DNA of 64,000 bases from Planctomycetales bacterium (GTDB taxonomy: Bacteria; Planctomycetota; SZUA-567): NCBI GenBank assembly GCA_025997475.1, contig BNUQ01000003.1:38752-102751 (forward strand), in the 5' to 3' direction. Under the pieces are notes generated by a model. That model was not told where the DNA came from, searched no databases, and saw only the letters and a program-made list of their open reading frames with translations. The translations under genes were made by a program, and so were the position numbers. This document shows, piece after piece, positions 15,089-23,575 of this stretch (positions are counted from its first letter, which is position 1; each line of letters opens with the position of its first letter).

Positions 15089-15829
15089 TCACCGCGCAAA
15101 CGTCGCCACGAAAACGCGCGTCGCGCCGGCGTGGCGCAAGGCGCGCGCGCATTCGTTCGCCGTCGCGCCGGTGGTCAGCACGTCGTCAATCAACAAAATT
15201 TTCTTGCCGGTCAGCGGCGCGGTGGCGGCGAAAGCGTCGCGCAAATTTTGCCGCCGCGCCTCGACGGGTAAATTGGCTTGCGCCGGCGTGTCGCGCACGC
15301 GCCGCAGAACCGCCGCCGCCGGTAACGGCAAGCGCGCCGCCAATTCTTCGACGAGCAACCACGACTGGTTATAGCCGCGCCACGCATAACGGTCGGGATG
15401 TAGCGGCACGGCGGTCAGCCAATCAATTTCATCCAACGACCAACACCGGCGAATGCGCGCCGCCAACAACTCGGCGAGCGGCTTCGCCAAACGGCGATTG
15501 CCGTGATATTTGAAATCCTTGACGAGCGCGTCCGTCGCCCCTTCGCGATACGGCGCCACGGCAATCGCGCGGGTGAACGCCGGTTTTTTCGTCCGGCAAC
15601 GTTGACAGACGCCGGCGGCGTAGCGACCGAGCGGCTCGCCGCAACGCCGGCAACCATTGTCATTTAACCACGACCAGTTATTTTCACATTCGGCACACAA
15701 AAAGGCGTCGCGCCAAAGCCACAAACTGCGCCCGCACCCCAAACACGTCGGCGGATAAAAGCCGTCGGCGAACGCCGACCACGCGGCGCGGAAAAATGAA
15801 AGAGGGCGGTTGAGCATCGTGAAACGCAA
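15089..15829 (-). CDS. comF: ComF-family phosphoribosyltransferase-like protein
   Basis: The N-terminus has a double zinc-ribbon: CLGCGRSLW, FLCAECENNW, CRRCGEPLG and CQRC. The C-terminal half is a phosphoribosyltransferase fold with the PRPP-binding loop ILLIDDVLTTGATANECARAL near residue 207-227. Other family segments are APYREGATDALVKDFKYHG and WRGYNQSWLLVEELA. ComF proteins support DNA uptake in naturally competent bacteria, with PriA-linked roles. The window also has a ComM-like gene (45680-47218), so competence is possible though not shown. Length 246 aa is typical. The next in-frame ATG (Met5) is an alternative start. Confidence 0.93.
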   Translation of the reverse strand: MRFTMLNRPLSFFRAAWSAFADGFYPPTCLGCGRSLWLWRDAFLCAECENNWSWLNDNGCRRCGEPLGRYAAGVCQRCRTKKPAFTRAIAVAPYREGATDALVKDFKYHGNRRLAKPLAELLAARIRRCWSLDEIDWLTAVPLHPDRYAWRGYNQSWLLVEELAARLPLPAAAVLRRVRDTPAQANLPVEARRQNLRDAFAATAPLTGKKILLIDDVLTTGATANECARALRHAGATRVFVATFAR

Positions 15830-15830
15830 T

Positions 15831-15944
15831 TAACCATTAAAAATTGACAATTAACAATTGAGGAGTTTTATTCTTTAATTCGCTTCGCGCTATTTTGATA
15901 ATTATTCCAAAATTGTTAATTGTTAATTGTTAATTTTTAATTGT
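15831..15944. repeat. Heptamer hairpin element (AATTAAC type, long core)
   Basis: This lies between divergently transcribed comF and the deacetylase gene. Arms are CAATTAACCATTAAAAATTG and AATTGTTAATTGTTAATTG, with core TTCGCTTCGCGC. Confidence 0.87.
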
Positions 15945-15948
15945 GCCA

Positions 15949-16872
15949 ATGATTGAAAATCAAGAAAAATTCCTGATTCTCGCCGCCGACGATTTGGGCG
16001 GGCAATACGCCAATAACGCGGGGATTCTTGACGCCGCGCAAAACGGCGCGCTGACTTCGGCGTCGATAATGGCGAACGGCGCGGCGTTTGCCGACGCCGT
16101 CGAGCGCGTTCTGCCGGCGTGTCCGCGTTTGGGCGTCGGCGTGCATTTGACGCTCAACGAAGGCAACTGCGTCGCGCCGCCGGCGCAGATTCCGGCGCTC
16201 GCCGACGCCGACGGGCATTTCCGGTTTATCGAAGCGCGGGGTTTCGTTCGCTTGGCGCTGTCCGGCGGCGCGCTACGCGAACAAGCCGCGCTTGAAATGC
16301 GGGCGCAAATCGAAAAAGTCAAAACCGGCGTGGAAAAAACCGGACGCGCGCTCGACCATCTCGACGGGCATATGCACTGCCACGCGATTCCCTGGCTCTG
16401 GCAATTGACGCTGAAATTGGCGGCGGAATACGCCGTTCCGTTTGTCCGCCTGCCGCGCGAGCCGTTGCGTTTAGCGCCGCTCCGCGCGCATTTCCCGCGC
16501 CCGCTTAACTTCGCGCATTACGCCAATTTGCAGACCTACGCTTGGCGCGACTGGCGCGCCAGTCGGCGCAGTCCGGTTCGCACCAACGATTATTTTTACG
16601 GTTTGTTGCACAGCGGCGCGATGAACGAGACCGTCGCCGCGGCGTTGCTCCGCGCTCAGCGAGAAAACGCCGGCGTTACGGAAATGGCGTTTCATCCGTG
16701 CGTGGCGACCGCGGAAACGTATTATTTGGAGCCGTATGTTAAGGACTTGTGCAACGGTGAAAATCGCGCGGCGGAACTGTCGGCGCTGAAATCGCCGCAA
16801 CTCCGCGCCGTCGTCGAACAGTGCGGCTACCAATTGACCAATTACCGCGAAATAGCAATGAAAAGCGACTAA
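15949..16872 (+). CDS. YdjC/ChbG-family carbohydrate deacetylase (HpnK-like)
   Basis: The protein belongs to the YdjC/ChbG family of metal-dependent N-acetyl-sugar deacetylases, which includes HpnK. It begins LILAADDLGGQYANNAGILDA, with the metal-binding Asp pair. It continues LTSASIMANGAAFADAVE, LGVGVHLTLNEG, LDHLDGHMHCHAIP and VTEMAFHPCVA, the family metal and catalytic motifs. Length is 307 aa from ATG 15949. A GTG six bases upstream is the alternative, and neither has a Shine-Dalgarno sequence because a heptamer arm precedes them. The substrate cannot be told from sequence. Confidence 0.88.
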   Translation: MIENQEKFLILAADDLGGQYANNAGILDAAQNGALTSASIMANGAAFADAVERVLPACPRLGVGVHLTLNEGNCVAPPAQIPALADADGHFRFIEARGFVRLALSGGALREQAALEMRAQIEKVKTGVEKTGRALDHLDGHMHCHAIPWLWQLTLKLAAEYAVPFVRLPREPLRLAPLRAHFPRPLNFAHYANLQTYAWRDWRASRRSPVRTNDYFYGLLHSGAMNETVAAALLRAQRENAGVTEMAFHPCVATAETYYLEPYVKDLCNGENRAAELSALKSPQLRAVVEQCGYQLTNYREIAMKSD

Positions 16873-17053
16873 AAATTCGTCCGCGAATTTTCACGAATTT
16901 TTTGTTTCTCACAGAGGCACAGAGACACAGAGTTTCACAGAGAGAAAACAAAAATTTGTTTTATTCTCTTTTCTCTCTCCGTGCCTCTGTGACTCTGTGA
17001 GAAATCTCTTGCTCTTAATTCGTGTTAATTCGTCTAATTCGTGAAAATTCGTG
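16872..17053. repeat. Nested repeat hairpin (TTCGTG outside, CACAGAG inside)
   Basis: The outer arms carry AATTTTCACGAATTTT and a facing TTAATTCGTCTAATTCGTG. The inner arms are CACAGAGGCACAGAGACAC and GTGCCTCTGTGACTCTGTG. This is a different sequence class from the heptamer families but has the same palindromic layout. A related CACAGAG-type hairpin occurs at 36795-36915. Confidence 0.85.
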
Positions 17054-17089
17054 GATAAGTTCTTTTCTTCTTTTACAGGAGGAAGATTT

Positions 17090-17728
17090 ATGAGCCGCTT
17101 ACTTTTCATTGCCGCGCATCCGCTGACCGCCGCCGCCTCGAAAACGCTGACGGTCGCCGAGGTGTTTTTGGACGCCTATCGTGAGCGGCACGGCGCCGAC
17201 GCCGTAACCGCGCTCAACTTGTTCGCCGAAACGATTCCGGCGCTGACCGGCGCGACTTTCGACGCTTGGAAAAAAATCAAAACCGGCGCGGCGCCGACCG
17301 ATTTGCCGCCCGCCGAGCAACAGGAAATGGCGCGGCATAACGAATTGCTGACGCAGTTTTTGGCGCACGACCAATACGTGTTCGCCAATCCGCTGTGGAA
17401 TTTCTTCCTGCCGCCGGTGGCGAAGCAATACCTAGATTTGCTCTGCGTGTCCGGCAAAACGTTTCGCTACACGCCGAACGGTCCGGTCGGTTTGTTGCCG
17501 GAAAAAAAGGTCTTGCACATTCAGTCGGCGGGGGGCGTCTATGACCGCGGCGCGGGCGCGGTGAACGCGGATTTCGCCGCCGCTTATTTGCGCCACCTGA
17601 TGAAATTTTTCGGCATCACCGATTTTAGCGGTATTTACATCGACGGCGGCGACGCCTTCCCGCAACGCCGCGACGCCATCGTCGCCGAAGCCAAAGAAGC
17701 GGCGCGAGAATTGGCGGCGAAATTTTAG
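17090..17728 (+). CDS. azoR: FMN-dependent NADH-azoreductase / quinone reductase-like flavoprotein
   Basis: A 212-aa flavodoxin-fold protein. The N-terminus SRLLFIAAHPLTAAASKTL is the FMN phosphate loop. FANPLWNFFLPPVAKQYLDLL with FRYTPNGPVGLLPEKKVLHI are the AzoR flavin and active-site segments. IQSAGGVYDRG and LRHLMKFFGITDFSGIYIDG complete the match. The enzyme would reduce quinones or azo compounds with NAD(P)H. The start at ATG 17090 has a strong AGGAGGA nine bases upstream; the longer frame from 17051 starts in repeat DNA. Confidence 0.9.
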   Translation: MSRLLFIAAHPLTAAASKTLTVAEVFLDAYRERHGADAVTALNLFAETIPALTGATFDAWKKIKTGAAPTDLPPAEQQEMARHNELLTQFLAHDQYVFANPLWNFFLPPVAKQYLDLLCVSGKTFRYTPNGPVGLLPEKKVLHIQSAGGVYDRGAGAVNADFAAAYLRHLMKFFGITDFSGIYIDGGDAFPQRRDAIVAEAKEAARELAAKF

Positions 17729-17744
17729 GTGAGCGTTGAGATAT

Positions 17745-17905
17745 TCAGCGGCGATTTATCGCCGACGATTGCAACGCGGCGGAGCCGCCACCGATAATTC
17801 AATAGCCCGCCGTTTTAACGGCGGATAGAACTAAATTTTTCGTATCTCTCCGCACCGTCGCGAGACACTTATTTTTATTTGATTTCATTCTTCATTTTTA
17901 ATTCT
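17745..17905. repeat. Cluster of small GC-rich hairpins in the azoR-ettA gap
   Basis: Three palindromes are visible: GGCGATTTATCGCC, GGCGGAGCCGCC and CCGCCGTTTTAACGGCGG. Then a one-sided AATTCTTAATT arm lies before ettA. There are no coding signals. These may be fragments of the GGGCTTTAGCCC-type element family seen at 23321-23496. Confidence 0.6.
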
Positions 17906-17921
17906 TAATTGGACTTCCCCT

Positions 17922-19577
17922 ATGCCTCCCATCATTTTTTCTCTCAACGACGTTCACAAGGAATACGGCGAGCGGGTGATTCTCGACGGCATTTCGCTGT
18001 CGTTTTATTACGGCGCGAAAATCGGCATCGTCGGTTTCAACGGCTCCGGCAAGTCAACCCTGCTTAAAATTATGGCGGGTATCGACAAAGATTTTCACGG
18101 CGAAGTGGAACTCAAAGACGGCACGTCGGTGTTGCTCGTCGCGCAGGAGCCGCAACTCGACTTCGCCAAAACCGTCCGCGAAAACCTCGAACTCGCCGTC
18201 GCGCCGCTACGCGCGATGCTCGAACGCTACGAACAAATCGGCGTCGAAATGGGCGAACAGCCGGACAAAATCGACGACCTCGCCGCCGAGATGGACGCGC
18301 TCCAAACGAAAATCGACGCGACCAATGCGTGGGAAATCGACCACACGCTCGACCTCGCCGCCGACGCGTTAGTGTTGCCGCCCGACGACGCCGACATCAA
18401 AACGCTCTCCGGCGGCGAGCGGCGCCGCGTGGCGCTCTGTCAGGCGCTTCTGCAAAAACCGGATATTTTATTGCTCGACGAGCCGACGAACCACCTCGAC
18501 GCCGAAACGATTAAGTGGCTTGAAGACCAACTCCGCGAATACCCCGGCACGGTCATCATCGTTACCCACGACCGCTATTTTCTCGACAACGTAACCCAAT
18601 GGATTCTCGAACTCGAAAACGGCAAGGGCTTGCCGTTCGCGGGCAATTATTCGTCGTGGTTGGCGCAAAAAGCCGAACGTTTGCGTTTGCAAGAAAAGAA
18701 AGAGTCGGAGCGCCAGCGCATTTTGCGCCGCGAATTGCAGTGGATTAACACCGCCGCGCGCGGGCGCAATCAAAAAAATTCGGCGCGGCTCGACCGCTAT
18801 GAAAAACTCGCCGGACAGAGTTTCGAGGTTACGTCGTCCGACTGCGTCATTCAAATTCCGCCGGGTCCGAAACTCGGCGACCAAGTGGTCGAACTGACCG
18901 AGGTCAACAAAGGATTTCGCGGCGTGGAGTTGATTAAGGGACTGTCGTTCAACGTGCCGCGCGGCGCGATTGTCGGCATCGTCGGACCGAACGGCGCGGG
19001 CAAAACGACGCTGTTTAGAATGATTGTCGGCGAAGAGCCGCCGGACGCCGGCAAAGTCGTGGTCGGCAAATCGGTGCAAATCGCCCACGTTGACCAGCAC
19101 CGCGACGCGCTGTCCGACGACAAAACGATTTACGAGGAAATTTCCGGCGGGGCGGACGAGTTGGAACTCGGCGGCAAAAAGGTCAACGCGCGGGCGTATG
19201 TGGCGCGGTTTAATTTTCGCGGCACCGAACAGCAAAAACTCGTCGGCAAACTTTCCGGCGGCGAGCGCAACCGCGTGCATTTGGCGAAACTGCTCCGCAC
19301 CGGCGGCAATTTATTATTGCTCGACGAGCCGACGAACGACTTGGACGTGAACACGCTCCGCGTGTTGGAAGAGGCGCTCGAAGATTTTCCGGCGTGCGCG
19401 CTCATCATCAGCCACGACCGTTTTTTCCTCGACCGCATTTGCACGCATTTATTGGTGTTCAACGGCGACGGCGAAATCAAATGGTTCAACGGCAATTTCG
19501 CCGATTACGAAGCGACGCTCGGCGACCGCGTCGCCGCCGGACGGCGCGGCAAATACAAAAGGATGCCGGGGAAGTGA
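17922..19577 (+). CDS. ettA: ABC-F protein EttA (energy-dependent translational throttle)
   Basis: This soluble ABC-F protein has two nucleotide-binding domains and no membrane part. Domain 1: GFNGSGKSTLLKIMAG (about residue 38), the EttA-typical VAQEPQL, LSGGERRRVAL and LLLDEPTNHLD. The linker/arm runs from about 245 to 310 (ERLRLQEKKESERQRILRREL). Domain 2: GPNGAGKTTLFRM (about 354), LSGGERNRVHL and LLLDEPTNDLD. Length 551 aa and overall similarity favour EttA over Uup or Mdl types. EttA binds the ribosomal E site and gates the first peptide bonds by ADP/ATP ratio. The start codon lies after a repeat arm with a weak site. Confidence 0.93.
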   Translation: MPPIIFSLNDVHKEYGERVILDGISLSFYYGAKIGIVGFNGSGKSTLLKIMAGIDKDFHGEVELKDGTSVLLVAQEPQLDFAKTVRENLELAVAPLRAMLERYEQIGVEMGEQPDKIDDLAAEMDALQTKIDATNAWEIDHTLDLAADALVLPPDDADIKTLSGGERRRVALCQALLQKPDILLLDEPTNHLDAETIKWLEDQLREYPGTVIIVTHDRYFLDNVTQWILELENGKGLPFAGNYSSWLAQKAERLRLQEKKESERQRILRRELQWINTAARGRNQKNSARLDRYEKLAGQSFEVTSSDCVIQIPPGPKLGDQVVELTEVNKGFRGVELIKGLSFNVPRGAIVGIVGPNGAGKTTLFRMIVGEEPPDAGKVVVGKSVQIAHVDQHRDALSDDKTIYEEISGGADELELGGKKVNARAYVARFNFRGTEQQKLVGKLSGGERNRVHLAKLLRTGGNLLLLDEPTNDLDVNTLRVLEEALEDFPACALIISHDRFFLDRICTHLLVFNGDGEIKWFNGNFADYEATLGDRVAAGRRGKYKRMPGK

Positions 19578-19580
19578 GGG

Positions 19581-19698
19581 CAATTAACAATTCACAATTA
19601 AAAATTAACAATTGTGGAGTCAGAGTTTGATTTTTAGGTTTCGCGAAGCGATTTTGACCATCAAACTCCACAATTGTTAATTGTGAATTGTTAATTCG
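19581..19698. repeat. Heptamer hairpin element (AATTAAC type, long core)
   Basis: Arms are CAATTAACAATTCACAATT and AATTGTTAATTGTGAATTG. The core is TTTCGCGAAGCGATTTTGAC with GTGGAGT/ACTCCAC flanks. It lies in the ettA-hydF gap. Confidence 0.88.
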
Positions 19699-19735
19699 TC
19701 GCGCCCAAACACGCTGTCGCGGAAAGGATATGACT

Positions 19736-20986
19736 ATGGGACTAAACGACACCCCTGCCGGCGAGCGGTTGACGATTGGTTTTTTCGGGCGGCGCAACGC
19801 GGGGAAATCGAGCGTCGTCAACGCCGTCACCGGTCAGGATTTGGCGGTGGTGTCCGCAGTGCGCGGCACGACGACCGACCCGGTGCGCAAAGCGATGGAA
19901 TTATTGCCGCTCGGTCCCGTCCTGATTATCGACACGCCCGGTATCGACGACGACGGCGCGCTCGGCGAACTGCGCGTCCGTAAAACGCGGCAAATCCTCC
20001 GCCAAACCGCCGTCGCCGTTCTCGTCGTGGACGCCACGCTCGGACTGACCGCGCCCGACGAAGAACTCCTCGCCATCTTCCGCGACCAAAATATCCCGTA
20101 TTTAATCGGCTACAATAAAGCCGACCTCCTCGGCGAAAACTCACCGCGCGACGGCAAACCGCGCGACCACGAAGCGCGCGACCACGAAATTTTTCCCGCG
20201 GCGCGTAGCGACGCGCTTTTTATCAGCGCGACGACCGGCGAAAATATCGACGCGCTGAAAAAACGGTTGGCGGCGCTCGTCCCCGCGCCGGAAATTAAAT
20301 TGCGGTTAATCGGCGACTTGCTCAACGGCGGCGATTTCGTGGTTTTGGTTACGCCGATTGACGCCTCCGCGCCGCGCGGGCGACTGATTTTGCCGCAACA
20401 GCAAACGATTCGCGATATTTTGGAAAGCGACGCGACGGCGATTGTGGTCAAGGAATTTGAGTTGCGCGACACGCTGGCGCATCTCGGCAAAAAGCCGCGC
20501 TTCGTAATTACCGACAGTCAGGTCTTCGCCAAAGTCGCCGCCGACGTGCCGCCCGACGTGCCGCTGACCTCGTTTTCGATTTTGTTCGCGCGTTACAAAG
20601 GCGACTTGCGACAGGCGGTCGCCGGCGCGGCGGCGGCGGAAAATTTGCGGGACGGCGACGCGGTGTTAATCGCCGAAGGATGCACGCACCACCGGCAGTG
20701 CGACGACATCGGCACGGTGAAACTGCCGCGCTGGCTGAAAAATTACACCCGCCGAGATTTGCGTTTTACCTTCACTGCCGGCGGCGAATTTCCCGACGAT
20801 TTGTCGCCGTTCAAATTGGTCGCGCATTGCGGGGCGTGTATGTTGAACGCGCGGGAAATGCAATATCGCCGCCGCCTCGCCGCCGCCCAACACGTGCCGC
20901 TGACCAATTACGGCGTGCTGATTGCGTATCTGCAAGGCATCCTGCCGCGCTGTGTTGAAAGTTTAGAGTTAAGAGTTAAGAGTTAA
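19736..20986 (+). CDS. hydF: [FeFe]-hydrogenase H-cluster maturation GTPase HydF
   Basis: HydF is the scaffold GTPase that assembles and delivers the di-iron subcluster to [FeFe] hydrogenase. The GTPase domain has FFGRRNAGKSSVVNAVTGQD, GTTTDPV, IDTPGIDD and YNKADL. The C-terminal cluster domain has the ligands CTHH (near residue 300) and HCGAC (near 360), the CxH..HCxxC pattern of the [4Fe-4S] site. Length 416 aa is normal. The linker has a small repeat (PRDHEARDHE). The last residues, VESLELRVKS, are encoded by a heptamer arm. ATG 19736 is chosen because GGAAAGGA lies 8 bp upstream. hydE, hydG and the hydrogenase are outside the window. Confidence 0.94.
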   Translation: MGLNDTPAGERLTIGFFGRRNAGKSSVVNAVTGQDLAVVSAVRGTTTDPVRKAMELLPLGPVLIIDTPGIDDDGALGELRVRKTRQILRQTAVAVLVVDATLGLTAPDEELLAIFRDQNIPYLIGYNKADLLGENSPRDGKPRDHEARDHEIFPAARSDALFISATTGENIDALKKRLAALVPAPEIKLRLIGDLLNGGDFVVLVTPIDASAPRGRLILPQQQTIRDILESDATAIVVKEFELRDTLAHLGKKPRFVITDSQVFAKVAADVPPDVPLTSFSILFARYKGDLRQAVAGAAAAENLRDGDAVLIAEGCTHHRQCDDIGTVKLPRWLKNYTRRDLRFTFTAGGEFPDDLSPFKLVAHCGACMLNAREMQYRRRLAAAQHVPLTNYGVLIAYLQGILPRCVESLELRVKS

Positions 20987-21070
20987 GAGTTGAGAGAGTG
21001 GAATTTTTATAAATGCGCGAAGCGCAACCTCTGCTCAACTCTAAACTCTTAACTCTAAACTCTGCTCTTC
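20957..21070. repeat. Heptamer hairpin element (AGAGTTA type, long core) between convergent genes
   Basis: The left arm AGTTTAGAGTTAAGAGTTAA contains the hydF stop codon. The core is AAATGCGCGAAGCGCAACC, and the right arm of CTCAACTCTAAACTC units reaches the kinase stop. Confidence 0.88.
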
Positions 21071-23237
21071 ACTCCACGCTAATCACCCGGCATTTTGCCG
21101 CCGGCACGTATTTTTCGACGATGTCGTTGAGTTTGACGATTTCAATCGGTTTCGGGAGGAAGTCGGTGAAACCGTTTTCTAAAAACATAGTTTTCATACC
21201 GGCAATGGCGTTGGCGGTCAGCGCGATAATCGGCGTTTTTTGGTAGCCCGCGAGCGCCCGTATCCGCTTGGTCGTTTCGATGCCGTCGAGGTCGGGCATC
21301 ATATGGTCCATAAAAATCAAATCGTAGGCGTTTTTCTGCGCCGACGCGACCGCTTCGGCGCCGCTTAAACATTTCGTGATTGGCATTTCAAAGGGTTCAA
21401 GCAAGCCCTCGCACACGTCGAGATTGATTTCCACGTCATCGACAATCAGCACGCGGCAATCCGGCGCCGTGAACCGCACCGCGCCGGATGCCGACAACGC
21501 CGCCGAGTCCTGCACATCACGGTCGCCGAAATGTTCGGCGCCGGAGAAGCGTTGCGTGATGGTCGCGGTGAACACCGACCCCTTGCCGTATTCGCTGGCG
21601 ACGGTGACGTCGCCGCCCATCGCGCGACACAACGCCCGCGTGATGGACATTCCCAAACCGGCGCCTTCGATGGTGCGGTTGCGGTCGAGGTCGAAGCGCG
21701 AGAAGTCCTCGAACAATTTCGGCAGGTCTTCTTCTTTGATGCCGACGCCGCTGTCGGCGACGGTGAAAATGAGGCGCACCGTGTCGGCGGCGAGGCGCTC
21801 GGCGTTGGCGCTGAACGCGATGAAACCGGCGGGCGTGTATTTCACGGCGTTGGTGAGCAGGTTCAGCAAAATTTGGCGCACGCGGCTTTCGTCGCCGATG
21901 AGCGTCGCCGGAATGTCGAGCGCGAACTCTTCGCTGAATTCGATTCTTTTGTTGCCCAAGCGGTGGCGGACTATCGCGTTGATGTCGCGGAACAGCGCCA
22001 CGGCGGCGTAGGGCGCGGGGGTGATTTGCATCGTGCCGGCTTCGATGCGCGAGAAGTCGAGAATGTCGTTGATGATGGCGAGCAAATTGACGCCGGCGCG
22101 TTTGATTTCCCGCACGCGCTCCGCCGCGCCCGGCTTGCCCAAATCGCGCTCGGCGAGTTCGCTCATCCCGATAATCGCGTTCATCGGCGTGCGGATTTCG
22201 TGGCTCATCCGCGCCAAAAACGAACTCTTGCTTTGATTTTCGTGGTCGGCGCGCAACTTGTCGGCGGTCAGGCGCAACATCGCCTGACTGGTCGGGCGGA
22301 AGATAAAAGCGTGCAGGCAGAGATACAACACAAACGCCAGCACCAAGCCCGAGCTTCCCGCCACCAACAGGCAAACATTGCGCACCGAGTTTAACTCGCC
22401 GTAGTATTCCACCGCGGGCAAAAACGCGAGCAAAATATCTTGTCCGACCCGGTGAAAGGCGGTGAGATATTCCTGTCCGTCGGTCGTCAGCCAGACAAAA
22501 CCGGTCGGCGCCGCGGTTACTTGTTCATACCACGGCTCGGAGCGCACGCGGTTGCCGATGGCGCGGGGGTCGCGGTGCGCGCGATACGCGCCGTCGCGGA
22601 TAATCGCCGCGAAACCGGTTTTGCCGACGCTGGCGACCGCGACGCGCGGTTGCACGGCTTGCAGACGCGCCAAATTTTGCACGACGGCGGCGCTTAAACT
22701 GATTTGCACGTAGCCCGGCGAGCGCGGCGACGCCACGCCGATAAACTGCATCAACCGTCCGGCGTAGCCGTTGGGCATCGGCGCCTGCGCGATTTCCAAC
22801 TTACGGTCGGTCAGAATTTCGTTGAACGGCGCGGACTGCGGCGAACTACCCATATCGTAGCCGATAAAGTCGGGAAAACTGCTCCATTTGATAATGTGGT
22901 CGGTGTCAATCACGCAAACGGTTTCGACATCGAGCAATTTTTGGAAGCGTTGCAACGTTTCGACGGTCAGTTGTGCGCGCGGGATTAAGTCCACCATTTC
23001 GGCGAGCGCGCGGGTGAGCGCGAGATTTTTTTGCTCGACCGTGGCGGAGACCAACTCGGTCAGCCGTTCGGACAATTCGATTTCCGCCGCGAGCGTGCGC
23101 AGGGACGCCGCCATTTGCGAGCGATAGAAAAAGTCGATGTTCTTTTTCATCTCGGCATACATCAAAAAGCCCAGCGTCAGCAACGGCAGGAGCGTGATGA
23201 CAATCGCCAAAATCAGTTTTTTTTGCATCGCGTTCAT
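21069..23237 (-). CDS. Hybrid sensor histidine kinase with receiver domain
   Basis: This 722-aa membrane sensor begins with a helix (KLILAIVITLLPLLTLGFLMY). A periplasmic region of about 230 residues (DVETVCVIDTDHIIKWSSF, VGKTGFAAIIRDGAYRAH) looks like a Cache-type ligand-binding fold. A second helix follows (VCLLVAGSSGLVLAFVLYLCL). HisKA carries the phospho-acceptor His346 in MSHEIRTPMNA. HATPase motifs are DSGVGIKEEDLPKLFEDF and GAGLGMSITRALCRAMGG. The receiver domain has Asp644 in IFMDHMMPDLDG and the switch Lys in FLPKPIE. It would autophosphorylate and pass phosphate internally; no HPt or output partner is adjacent. It is monocistronic, and its ligand is unknown. Confidence 0.93.
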   Translation of the reverse strand: MNAMQKKLILAIVITLLPLLTLGFLMYAEMKKNIDFFYRSQMAASLRTLAAEIELSERLTELVSATVEQKNLALTRALAEMVDLIPRAQLTVETLQRFQKLLDVETVCVIDTDHIIKWSSFPDFIGYDMGSSPQSAPFNEILTDRKLEIAQAPMPNGYAGRLMQFIGVASPRSPGYVQISLSAAVVQNLARLQAVQPRVAVASVGKTGFAAIIRDGAYRAHRDPRAIGNRVRSEPWYEQVTAAPTGFVWLTTDGQEYLTAFHRVGQDILLAFLPAVEYYGELNSVRNVCLLVAGSSGLVLAFVLYLCLHAFIFRPTSQAMLRLTADKLRADHENQSKSSFLARMSHEIRTPMNAIIGMSELAERDLGKPGAAERVREIKRAGVNLLAIINDILDFSRIEAGTMQITPAPYAAVALFRDINAIVRHRLGNKRIEFSEEFALDIPATLIGDESRVRQILLNLLTNAVKYTPAGFIAFSANAERLAADTVRLIFTVADSGVGIKEEDLPKLFEDFSRFDLDRNRTIEGAGLGMSITRALCRAMGGDVTVASEYGKGSVFTATITQRFSGAEHFGDRDVQDSAALSASGAVRFTAPDCRVLIVDDVEINLDVCEGLLEPFEMPITKCLSGAEAVASAQKNAYDLIFMDHMMPDLDGIETTKRIRALAGYQKTPIIALTANAIAGMKTMFLENGFTDFLPKPIEIVKLNDIVEKYVPAAKCRVISVE

Positions 23238-23255
23238 AGGCGGAGGCGGTGGGAG

Positions 23256-23575
23256 AGATAAGAAATTACGAATTAAAAATTACGAATTACGAATGGCGGA
23301 TGAAGTTGTTATCGTGGTTGCTCTATTCAATTGCCACGCCCTTTAGCGCGCGGTTAGCGTTCCCTCGAAAAATGGGCTTTAGCCCAAACAATAATTCGGC
23401 TAAAGCCGATGGCATCAGACCGCGTATTTTGGGCTAAAGCCCTTTTATTTTTTTGCCCGCCAACCACGCCTTAAAAGGCGTGGCAATTGAATAGAGCCAC
23501 CGCATTTATTTGATTAGCGGAATAATTCGGGCGCGTTCAACGCGCCTCCTACAATTCGTAATTTTCAATTCGTCA
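23256..23575. repeat. AATTACG hairpin carrying a 176-bp palindromic insert
   Basis: Outer arms are GAAATTACGAATTAAAAATT (23256-23293) and CAATTCGTAATTTTCAATTC (23551-23573). Between them lie the 176-bp element at 23321-23496 and a small hairpin GGGCGCGTTCAACGCGCC (23530-23547). This 327-bp gap has no coding signal. Confidence 0.8.
23321..23496. mobile_element. 176-bp palindromic element with 20-bp perfect terminal inverted repeats
   Basis: The left end is CTCTATTCAATTGCCACGCC at 23321-23340; its exact reverse complement is at 23477-23496. The interior contains GGGCTTTAGCCC, CGGCTAAAGCCG and GGGCTAAAGCCC. There is no obvious target duplication and no protein. Pieces related to its ends (ATAGAGCCACCGC) recur near 28818. 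A non-autonomous transposable or structured repeat is the likely nature. Confidence 0.7.
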
